Positions 44,359-54,063 of a stretch of 64,000 nt of DNA are shown one piece after another. This DNA comes from Amblyomma americanum (lineage: Eukaryota; Arthropoda; Arachnida; Ixodida; Ixodidae), in NCBI RefSeq assembly GCF_052857255.1, contig NW_027526484.1, positions 1,337,501 through 1,401,500 of the forward strand, given 5' to 3'. How positions within the stretch are numbered: the stretch's first letter is position 1; every line of letters starts with the position of its first letter. The notes under the pieces are model-generated. The model was not told the origin of the DNA. It ran no database searches and was given only the letters and a program-made list of their open reading frames with translations. A program made the position numbers and the translations under genes.

Positions 44359-44385
44359 CAAATAAATAAATAATTGGGCTGTTTA
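44294..44385 (+). repeat. (AT)n and AAATAAATAA, LINE tail, right half
   Basis: AT run to about 44357, then AATCAAATAAATAAATAA, consistent with the interrupted tail of the LINE at 36820-38846. Confidence 0.8.
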
Positions 44386-44832
44386 CTAACTTTCATCACG
44401 ACTTTCTGCGAACTTGGTCTAAAATTCAAAAATTTTAAAGTTTACGCTAACGCTTAAGGATGGTGAAAAACGTACTGACCTTAGGTGCAGGCCACTGGAC
44501 GTATATTTAAGATTAAAGATAACGGCTAAGTTCCGCCACGATCCTGATTACCTCAGAGCAACTGGATCAGTATCAATGATGTTATTGCTTTCAGCGAAAA
44601 GAAATCTTGCCGAATGGCGCAAATGATGCAGAATATAATTCACTCGAGAAATGTCGACATCCAAACAGCAGCTTTTCCGCCGCAATATTCAAAAAAGAAG
44701 CATTCACCTTTGAAATCTTCTTCTCCTTAAGTCTTTCCACGAAGAAATATGCAGGCAACCAGTGAAGTAACACACACCGTGCTAGAAAAAATAAAAGTAA
44801 TAGTAGAAACCTGTCCCGAGGAAAGTTCTGCA

Positions 44833-44837
<5 letters not shown>

Positions 44838-44921
<84 letters not shown>
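44838..44921. repeat. (AT)n microsatellite
   Basis: About 84 bp of AT. The flanks are unrelated to the LTR elements. Possibly another retroelement tail. Confidence 0.97.
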
Positions 44922-44924
<3 letters not shown>

Positions 44925-45217
44925 TGAGCGATAGAAATATATGTGTAGTTCTTGTTGTTCTTTCAATGCGCGGATGTTTATCCCCTTCAGTGACGATCTA
45001 GTATCCAGTCGGAGGAAAATATCAAACATTTCAAATTTTTGTAAGAAGTATGGCTAGATTGCTGAAAAAAATTCCATCCTGCGTGATAACAATTATGCAA
45101 TTTCTCTTTGGTCGTGGTATCTCCACGTGATGAATCTTGACTGTTATGAGTGCACTTCTTTTGAGTCGCTGCAGTATAAAGAAGACTGTGTATAAAATAC
45201 ACAGCTTAATTTAGGCT

Positions 45218-45972
45218 TGTGTAACAAAAGTAAAAACGGCATTAATTTTTACCCAAACCACACAGAAAGACCAGACAGGACGGGCGCTGACTCCAACTAT
45301 TCTTATAGAAAGCCACATGTTGCATATATATAGCCCGAAGAAGGTAAACGCATGCACATTTCTTATATGGTAAAAAAGAAAAAAAAGGAGAAAAACCAAC
45401 AACAATAACAAACTCACACCCACACTCAGACAAAACCTTCTCATTATCACGTATTTTTTAGCAATCTATGCCCACTTTCTCGTAGGGAGATAGAAGAGGT
45501 GCTGACGCACATGCCACCTCTCTCTTTGATAAAAAAGGCTTCTGCCCATTTCCGAGATAATCTATCTTTGCTCCTAGCTAGAATTTTAATCTCGCCAAGT
45601 CATGGCTCACAGTTTTTGTTTTTGTTTTTATCAATGCAGGAGCGGCAATGAGCGGGCAGGTTTTCGGACGAATCTGATGCGTTCCCTAACGACCTTTTAT
45701 GTTCGCCTGCACGCTCGTTTACGCAGCGTCCAGTCTGGCCGACGTACACCTTGCCACATGCAAGGGGGATCTCGTAGACCACTCCTGTGGCCCACCTTAC
45801 ATAGGGCTTCGAGTGCCTCTTTCCACACCCAAATGTTTCTTTGGCACCGCTGCTAACCTTGAGCACATCTTGGCCAATTTGCAGAGGGCGGAGAAGACCA
45901 TGGGGACTCCGTACTTGTTGCCAACTCGTTTTAAATTGTGGGACACCTTGTGAATTGTGGGACACCTTGTGA
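45218..45972 (-). mobile_element. Penelope-like element 3' part (GIY-YIG), left arm and spacer of a palindrome
   Basis: Minus-strand fragment. Reading from about 45960 downward gives HNLKRVGNKYGVPMVFSAL and CKLAKMCSRL (RT C-terminal thumb region), HLGVERG in another frame, then the GIY-YIG endonuclease VVYEIPLACGKVYVGQTGRC and VNERAGEHKRSL...PAHCRSC (about 45795-45640), then the C-terminal ILA/REI-type tail and 3' untranslated region ending near 45218. Frameshifts interrupt it. Bases 45218-45772 are repeated inverted at 45973-46580. Confidence 0.85.
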
Positions 45973-46399
45973 AGATCCCCCTTGCATGTGGCAAGGTGTA
46001 TGTCGGTCAGACTGGACGCTGCGTAAACGAGCGTGCAGGGGAACATAAAAGGTCGTTAGGGAATGCATCAGATTCGTCCGAAAACCTGCGCGCCCATTGC
46101 CGCTCCTGCATTGATCAAAACGAAAAAAAACTGTGAACCATGACCTGGCAAGATTAAAATTCTAGCAAGAAGCAATGATCGATTATCTCGGGAATTAGCT
46201 GAAGCCTTTTTAATCAAAGGGAGAGGTGGCATGTGCGTAAGTACCACTTCTATCTCTCTACGAGAAAGTGAGCATAGGTTGCTAAAAAATGCGCGATAAT
46301 GAGCAGGTTTTGCCTGAGTGTGAGTGTTTTTTTGTTGTTGCTTTTCTCCTTTTTTTTCTTTTTTGTCATATAAGAAATGCGCATGCATTCACCTTCTTC

Positions 46400-46477
<78 letters not shown>

Positions 46478-46580
46478 ACTTGTGGCTTTCAAGAAACATA
46501 GTTGGAGTCAGCGCCCGTCCTATCTGGTCTTTCTGTGTGGTTTGTGTAAAAATTAGCGCTGTTTTTACTTTTCTTACACA
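45973..46580 (+). mobile_element. Penelope-like element 3' part (GIY-YIG), right arm of a palindrome
   Basis: Plus-strand copy starting abruptly inside the endonuclease (IPLACGKVYVGQTGRC), then the same C-terminal and 3' sequence as the left arm, ending TTTCTTACACA. It contains a ~72 bp AT run at 46403-46474 where the left arm has only about 8 bp of AT near 45322. There are several stops. The two fragments are head-to-head. Confidence 0.85.
46403..46474. repeat. (AT)n expansion within the Penelope-like 3' region
   Basis: Located between TTCTTCGGG and GCAACTTGTGGC; the inverted partner has GCATATATATAGCCC at the equivalent place. Confidence 0.97.
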
Positions 46581-46789
46581 ATGTTACACCAAATAGCCCA
46601 GCAAGAGGTACTCGTAATTTAGGCCTTTTAAAACACTGATCAAGCCAAAACAAGCGAACAAGTACACATACCGTACGTTCCAAAGCCACTGCCGCTTGTG
46701 TGAGACACGGATGAGTCCATCTTAAATGGTTTTATGGGTCTGCATTCAAAGTATTCGAACTATACACTCTTGACATTCATGGCTCTTTA

Positions 46790-47711
46790 TACAGGGAGTC
46801 CCAGCTAACTTTAGCCAGAGTTTAAAAATATGCCGCAGCACTTAAGGACGAGGCCACCAATTGCATGTTGATGCGTCTTTTATGGTGCAAGTCATGTTGT
46901 TTTTATATTGTGCTTAATTGCGTAAATAGCCCAGATTAATAAACCGACTTCGCAAGCAATATAGACAAAAAATTCCAATTAGAAAGTTGTAGAACGGTCC
47001 CCTAAACGTCCAAATGAACAGTTTTTAACTTTTCATCTATTACGTACTACCTTTTTTCCGCTTATTGCAGATTCCCGCGAAATAGAACAAAATACCACGT
47101 AATATGTCTGGTTGCCCGCCGCGATTGCAGTGCTGTCAAGCGTGTGCTGTCGCGTAAAAGGTGACAGGGCTGCGACGCAGCAGCTGGCTGTGCGATGCGG
47201 TATGCTTCCCTCGCGGTGGTTCATGATAGCAATAAGCAGACGCAGCCCCTATAGCTTGCGCTGGCGTAAATCGCACAGCCAGCGCCTGCGTCGCAGCCCT
47301 GTCACCTTTTAAGCGGCAGCCCACCGGGCGAATTAAACTGTTCGTTAGTAGGCGGAACGTTTGAAACCACTGCAATCGCGGCGCACAGGCGAACATGTCA
47401 CGTGGTATTTTTTGTATTTCGCGGGCATCTGCAGTGAGCAAAAAAACAAACACGTAATAGGCAAAAAATTAGAAACTGTTTAATCGGACGTTTTGAGGAC
47501 CGTTCTACAACTTTCTAATTGCAATTTTTCGTCTCTCTTCAAGCTTGCTAAGTTGGTTAACAAATTTCGACAAATTATGCAGTTAAGCGCAATACAAAAA
47601 ATAGTGCGGCTTGCTCCATACAATAGCCAGCAACGTGCTTTTGGTCGCGTAATCCAAGAGTGCCGGGGAATATTTTTAAACTCTGGCTAAAATTAGCTGG
47701 AAGACCCTGTA
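46790..47711. mobile_element. Palindromic mariner-type non-autonomous element (922 bp)
   Basis: Starts TACAGGGAGTCCCAGCTAAC and ends TTAGCTGGAAGACCCTGTA, flanked by TA on both sides (46788-46789 and 47712-47713), the mariner/Tc1 target duplication. The arms remain complementary over about 400 bp each (for example GAAAGTTGTAGAACGGTCC at 46982 against GGACCGTTCTACAACTTTC at 47500, and AAAAGGTGACAGGGCTGCG at 47156 inverted at 47290-47310). The loop is near 47200-47260. No transposase is encoded. Confidence 0.88.
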
Positions 47712-47713
47712 TA

Positions 47714-48713
47714 TCTGCAGTAACCGAAGCCGACACGAAAGTAGCGTAAACAGATCTGTTCTTTGTGACTGAATGAGTTACGCCTCTTTGTCCTACCAAG
47801 GGCCTTAGCCACAAAAGAGGGTTGTCCATGGGAAACCAAAACGCTACCTGCATAAAGTGGATGATAAAAACGAGGGTTCGCGATGATGACATCTTTTGAA
47901 AAGGAGAGAGAAAGATTTCCTGACAAACGTTTCGGCCTGCTTACTTTATGCTAGTACCAAATTTTAAGTGTTTTCCTAGTTCAGAGCTGGCTGCTGCTTG
48001 TCAAAAAGCAGACATCGCCTCTAATTTTGGCAAAGTTGTTAATCTAAGCGCCAATGTACACATTCAGCGCGAATGTCAAATCGTAAACACAGAAATGTGC
48101 TTATCAAGCATCTGTCACATTTATACAGTAGGGTTGGCACACGACAAAACTTTACTTAAAGAGGAGTCAGCAGTGAGTTTGTGTTAGACTGGGATCTAAT
48201 TACTCACGTGTTTAGCTCCAACAGCAGCACTGAATGCAACACAAGGATGTTATCTTCGTTCACGCCCACAAAAATAAATTCAATAGGGTATGTGAAAAGC
48301 TAAATTGTGAAAGTCTTGATATTGCATCGGTAGCTCAATGGGGACTTTCTGTGGCGTAAGCGGCGTTGGTGTTGCCCATCCGTAGCTTGCGGTGACCAAA
48401 CACGCTTGCGACTAGGAACGCTATCCTAGTAATCCCATGTTATCCTGATCGTGCGCGAAGTCTGCTGTCTCGAGAATATGTCCTGATTATTCATGGGACA
48501 TATGTGTGCTTTCGAGTGGGCGCTGTCGTGGCCAAAAAGGGAGGGGGAGAAACGGCGAACCGGGCGCTGTGAGACCTTTCGCCTTGATAAAGGCGGGAAA
48601 ACAGTTGCTTTTTGGAGAAGGTGCCCAAAATTGCGGGGACAAAATGGTACATCCCTAGGGTGCCTGCTGTTGACAACCCGTTATAGTCGCCATTTTGTAT
48701 GCTGCCATTCTTA
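47714..48713. other. Gene-free interval
   Basis: No exon was identified. Around 47900-47930 a CAAACGTTTCGGCCTG string resembles retroelement 3' ends, but nothing firm can be assigned. Confidence 0.35.
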
Positions 48714-48727
48714 AAGATTTTTTTGTT

Positions 48728-48944
48728 TATGGGGGTTTAACGTCCCAAAGCGACTCAGGCTATGAGAGACGCCGTAGTGAAGGGCTCCGGAAATTTCGAC
48801 CACCTGGGGTTCTTTAACGTGCACTGACATCGCACAGTACACGGGCCTCTCGAATTTCGCCTCCATCGAAATTCAACCGCCGCGGCCGGGATCGAACCCG
48901 CGTCTTTCGGGCCAGCAGCCGAGCGCCATAACCACTCAGCCACC
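48728..48944 (-). repeat. tRNA-derived SINE, family 2 (with 14 bp target duplication)
   Basis: Reverse-orientation copy. The B box on the minus strand is GGGTTCGATCCCGG (about 48885-48900), with the A-box region next to CCACTCAGCCACC. GCCATTCTTAAAGA is present at 48714-48727 and again at 48945-48958 as a target-site duplication. The body matches 27520-27775. Confidence 0.92.
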
Positions 48945-49149
48945 GCCATTCTTAAAGACGAGTTGCGCACACATAAAAGACAGACACAGGAAGAACACAA
49001 GAAGACGGAAAGTGCTCAAACTTTCAAATGATTTTGTTAACAGCACAAAGGCTTATATAGGCAGTGTGCACTCGTGCCTAAAAGGAGGAAAACGAGAGAA
49101 GGAAGGCAAATGAAGCCTGTGCACAGGTCAAAAAAAGATGCGTAGGAGC

Positions 49150-49340
49150 TTCTTTCCCGTATTGTACTGCATTACGGAAGTATCACTGATAAAGTCATCG
49201 CTTTTTCATTTCATGTGGTGCGCTTATAAAAGCTCACGCGCTAATTTTTCTCTGCTGCTGCCCAGAATCTTAACGCTCTTGCGCTGTGGCTCACACCCTG
49301 TACATGCAATGGAATGAGCGGGCAAGTTCGCTCCTTCTCT
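49150..49340 (-). mobile_element. Penelope-like C-terminal fragment
   Basis: Minus-strand translation gives ANLPAHS, then a Cys-containing CEPQRKSVKILGSSREKLARE stretch, matching the C-terminal tail after the GIY-YIG domain seen at 45.6 kb. Short and degraded. Confidence 0.6.
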
Positions 49341-49344
49341 AGCC

Positions 49345-52117
49345 CGAATTGACCGAGCATGCTAAAGTGATGTTTCATTAGGCGTGGAGTTCATGAGGAC
49401 AGGGAGGCAGACTATCCGTACTGGCGATCGTTAATGTTTATTTACATGTGCTCACAACACACCGATTGCAACTAACGCAAGATTGAGCTTTCTTGTCAGA
49501 ATGAGAAGAAGAATCGGTGAGAAGAGTAGTTGAAGAGTAGACGTATTTAAGAAAAATGGGAGGATGTTTCAGCTTCGTCTTTAAGAGTGGAACGCTACAG
49601 CGTGTTGCAGCGCTGCCAGGGAGTGCACGGAACGCCATCGCCTTGCCCGTTGGACAAATTTCTCGGAGTCTCTAAGAGGCCTCTAAAAAGAACACAGACG
49701 CTGCTCCAAATTAGCACACGTAGACGGCTGTAGTTCCATGACACCTGTTCAGAAACGAACGACACTACTCCGACACAGAAAGATAGCCTACGCGCGGGCC
49801 ATCTGCCGGGCCAGCGCCGTGTCATGGCGAAGGGGTTTTCAGGGGGTGTCATATGATGGCGCTACTACTGCATGCCAAGCACGGAGGAAATTTGCCGGAA
49901 ACGCATGACATTCGCCTGATTCCGACAACTGTAATTTACATGCTCATAATTACTCATTTATATCTCAGTATAGATCTCGAACGTACTTTTCCAGGAAACC
50001 CGTGCATTCACTAGACGCGCCTTCATTCTTGTTCAAACGTAGAGCTGTCATGGCGGAATGGAAGCGTCCCCGTTTCGAACGCCAAAGGCCCCGGCTAGAT
50101 TCCCGGCCTTGACCAAGTTATTTTATTCATTGAATATAAGTGCATTTTTACGCAGCTCCGAATATTTCCGACGCATGGTGTGCACAACAAATTCTATAAC
50201 GCCGACAGCTTTTCGATCAAACGAGCTGTATTCGCGCTCGCAAGAAATTGAGATCGGCTTGTGTGCCCACTGTCACCAGGATCAACGCGATCATTCTCCC
50301 TCGGCGCCTTAACTGGTCTGTTTTAAGGCGATCGGCCTTTAGAAACACACTCCAACCGGCGTTGCGTTCGGAAGTAGTGATATCATGCATGCTTGGAGGG
50401 AGCGCGTTGAGGATGACTGGAGGGCAGCACCGTCAAATGTAGACGAAGGGATCGCGACGGCCTGAAACGGACGGTGCAGTCGGTACGTGCCGAAGATAAT
50501 AGCATGGGAGGAGTGAGGGCACGCTGCGGTCTCTGATAAGCTCAAACAAACGTCCCGTTAGTTTATGCCATATTGGGTGCGCCGCACTACACGTGTGATG
50601 TGGCTATAGCTTACTTTTAAATCGTTGGATTTGGCTTGGTGAAGAATGTGACAGTTTTCGGCTATGGTAGGTATATTGACGGGGAGGTCGCCTTCAGTTG
50701 TGCCAGGAAAGCTTCCTTATATCACTATCGCATAAATGCTGGCGGAATCCGGTCAGTACACGTGCTGGGGATATCACCGATTTAACCGCGGATACCGCCC
50801 GTGATGCCTGTTGTTGTTGTTCCCCTGATAGTAATTATATGATGCGCTCTGCGCAGTCAACGCTTAATGTCCAGTACGTAAACACAAGTGGCAGCCCCCA
50901 CCGTCGCAAGGTGCGAGGGCATATTAGTTTTGCAGCAGCAAAAAATCGCTGCAACTATTTTGAATTATTATGTTCTCAGCTTGTCTCTATGACTGTATAT
51001 TGCTGAAGAAACCGCGCGTGTCTTACTCAAAAGGCATTTTTGAAACTTTTATGGCACCACACCAAACGTGCGTCCATCTAGCCCAACCACACAGGAAAAT
51101 TACTCACTCATCACCTCGGACAATAATTCAGCGGTCACAAAATTTGCCAGCCTTTCAAGCGGCCTGATTTGTCGAGTACAACACCTGACTACGTGGTGAC
51201 TACACCAACATTGCATGAATTATATTGCAGGAGTTTCTCCCATACATCGGCATGCGTCACCATTACCAACTTCACGCACTGCAATCTCTGCCATGTTTCG
51301 ATTCGGTAGCGGCACCCTTCTGCTTCGTGTTATCGCGCCTGTACGAGGTGAAACACGCTGCCAGGATTGACCTTTTTTTGGAATGGCGGATAATCAGGCG
51401 ATTCCTACTCAATACACTTCGGCGTTGTACATAATACTACTCGCATGTTATGGTGCGACAGCGTTGGAGTATTAAGTAGGTTGTGGGCGGATAATGAACG
51501 TGGCTATTACCTAGCACGCGAGAGATCTTCAAAAATTTAATGCACTTCTCGTTAAAATGTGAAGAGAAACGTATTAATCTGAAGTGATAGGAAGTAAAGT
51601 AGCTATATGACTTTGTCTAAGTAGAGGTGCCTCTATTTAGTTAGCGCAGCATAAAGACTTTGCCACTTTGCTGATCCTCGAGCGGCATTCTTTGCCTGTT
51701 TAACTTGTACTATTATTCAGTAATCGGTGATTATTAGTGTTCGCAGGTGCCTATTTTGTGTGCACTGCAATCACCCCGCGCATTCGGCATTTTTCATGAG
51801 AGAATTACGCTTAGCATGATTTCCTCCAAGGAACCCTCAATGATATTAGTAGTCTTCCTCATTGTCCTAGACTCCTTTATTTTCCTTTTCATTTTCCTGA
51901 AATGAAGAAACATGCTCATAATATCTCGTGTGCACAAATCCAGGAATTCTAGCATGCAACTCTCAAGTGGAAGTAAACACAAAGGATTATTAGAATGTTT
52001 TATATATCTTATTTCCGTCGGCTGGCTATTGGTGTATAATATAGTGCAAAAAATTGACTTCTTTTTTCCAGCGTGTCACCTGGGGAATGAAATCCCCAGC
52101 ATTTTTTTTTAACTCAC
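49345..52117. other. Gene-free interval within the putative NRF-6-like gene
   Basis: Expected to contain the NRF-6-like exon between IFPLTESIT and YQAKEP, but no convincing exon was found by eye on the minus strand. There are no repeats that I can assign. Confidence 0.35.
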
Positions 52118-52237
52118 GTTATTGACTCTGTCAATGGAAAGATAAATGGCGTCATCTCGTTGCCGGCCACTTGCCATGTTGCCACGGAACAGCCTACGAG
52201 GGACAGCACCACGAAGGCAGCCACTGCTAGCCTTAGA
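52118..52237 (-). CDS. NRF-6-like acyltransferase internal exon (VATW exon)
   Basis: 120 bp exon. The acceptor CGATGAAG at 52238 completes an AG|T codon, then LRLAVAAFVVLSLVGCSVAT and WQVAGNEMTPFIFPLTESIT follow, ending with two bases before the donor GTGAGTT (52117 down). The entry phase (two bases from the previous exon, AG) matches the exit of 52955-53037 exactly. The hydrophobic run is a transmembrane helix in the NRF-6 acyltransferase domain. The frame is open and the donor canonical. The acceptor has a T-rich tract but an unusual final AAG. Confidence 0.82.
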
Positions 52238-52954
52238 CTTCATCGTGAAAAAAAAGAAATCTAAATGCTTCTCAGGAGCCGGGCATGCGCCTCGCTCACA
52301 CTGGACAACAATATTTGGCCCCTTTTATGGCACCAGTATATTGATGACTTTCAAAAAATTCCTAGATCTGCGTGTAACATCTGCACGCATTTACATCTGC
52401 ATGTAAGCGCCGCTGCAATACTTCTTGATGCACATTCTGGTGTTTCTTGTTTATTTATTCAGGATCCCTGGTGGCCAAAGTCGCGCGTTGTAATAAAATG
52501 TCACAGGTACCGCTGTTCTTGTTAACAAGCCATTTCCAAAATTTTGCCCCCCCCCCCTTGAAATCTGAACTCGGCCGATTTGAAATAAAATCAATATCCA
52601 TCCATAATGGACCGTGCCCAACACGATGGTTACTTCCAAAAATGGCCTGGGTCATTTTCGAAATTAAGTAAAGCCAAAAATCAGTGCTTTCGCACTATAA
52701 TACGTTTAACCAAGTTAAAACCCTGGCAACTTTGTTTCTTTGGTACCGTGACGAAACTCTAAACCGAACCTGCCTTTCTCCACCGAACCCTCTCTTCTCA
52801 CTGGAATGATAAAGGGGCAAGCACTGGGCTTCCTTTCATCCCATGCGCAGCGTTAGTAGGTAGGTTTCTGAGTGTTACCGCACCACAGGCTACGCATATT
52901 CCAAAATGAGTGGAATAGGGTATGAGCGGCAATAGGGAATCAAACGTTTCTTAC

Positions 52955-53037
52955 CTCTTCAGCAGCAGCAGAATAGGTAAACTGACAAGGAAGAACTGGA
53001 AGTCCATAGACAGGTACCATAAGTGTCCAAAAAGAGG
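52955..53037 (-). CDS. NRF-6-like acyltransferase internal exon (GHLWYLSMD exon)
   Basis: 83 bp exon beginning after the acceptor TTGATTGCAG, phase 0: PLFGHLWYLSMDFQFFLVSL then PILLLLK, with AG left over before the donor GTAAG (52954 down). HLWYLS.D.Q is the most diagnostic NRF-6/acyltransferase-3 signature in this window and includes residues thought to line the active site. It forms the start of a transmembrane helix. Both splice sites are canonical, and phases agree with the exons at 53907-54063 and 52118-52237. Confidence 0.9.
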
Positions 53038-53906
53038 CTGCAATCAAAACAAAACGATTATAGGTTCGCAGCCCATTGAGATCTGGCATATTTTGGTACG
53101 CTTAATCTATTCCTGTCTGAAGCGGCCGCTTTAGTTTCACAGTATATGATAATTACTAAATTATTTCGCATTTCTAACGTGGAGTTCCTTAGTTGTAGAA
53201 ACTGAGGCTCACTTTTGTGAATCTTACCGGCGTTTCCAACATTCTTGGAAAAAAATGCTGAATATTGAAAAATTGCAAGTCAGTGTTATGGAAATATTGA
53301 GGATAAATATCGATTCTTCCTATGTCCAGCAAAATTTTTCTTTTACAATTTTTCTATCTCTCGCATGGAGCAGTTAAGACTGCCATAAAAACCAATGGGG
53401 AACGCTTTTTACGATCGCAAAATACGCTAATAGGAAAGAAAAACTAGTTTATAGGAGTTTGCGTATATATTGATTAGTATGGCGAAATGGTACAATATAT
53501 GAAAAAACTGCGTTCATAAACTCTTTCCTGTTTAAAAAAGCTTTTGCCCAGAATGATTGGGTATGCCTTGGAAACGTGTCAGACCATTTAGAGATTTAAG
53601 CATGTGATTTCGTGGTAAGCACAAGCACTGCGGGAGTGAGAGGTCAAACTTAGTATCATAGAACATTACTGGCAATGCACTGGTGGTTTTCTGCACTCTA
53701 CGATAAATTCGTGAATCAGCCGACGCACTCACAGAGGTAATGAGACTGGCTCGAAGAGTTGTGAGGGAAACGATAGGCCGCAGCTCAAACTTTGATCTAT
53801 ATGTCTACTTTCTGCGGCATGCATATATCATTTTCTAATATGTGCAGCGGCCGGTATAAATTATGTTTCATGGTACAGAGAGGAAAATTACAGCATCTGC
53901 AGTGAC

Positions 53907-54063
53907 CTTAAAGTCGTAATTTTTCACTTGTAGAAGCAGATACAGCCACTGTCTCTGAAATTCGTCCTTGAACTTGTGGAAGTACCCCTTATCGTCTGGT
54001 CCGGAGGTGATAAGAGGCATCAGGAAAATACACATGAGGACGAAGAACAGCGGAGCCATGGTT
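53907..54063 (-). CDS. NRF-6-like acyltransferase internal exon (first visible)
   Basis: 157 bp exon after the acceptor ATTCTTTTGCAG (54064 upward). One base completes a codon, then 52 codons: TMAPLFFVLMCIFLMPLIT (transmembrane helix), SGPDDKGYFHKF, and EFQRQWLYLLLQVKNYDFK, ending phase 0 at an AAG|GTCACT donor, weaker than consensus. The SGP...W..LLLQ..N pattern immediately precedes the HLWYLS exon in this family. Upstream exons (N-terminal NRF domain and the first half of the acyltransferase domain) were not found between 54.1 kb and the window end. Confidence 0.85.

Noticed and set aside
45218..46580. CRISPR-like or hairpin regulatory array
   Set aside because: The repeats are two inverted Penelope-like fragments, not short regular repeats with unique spacers.
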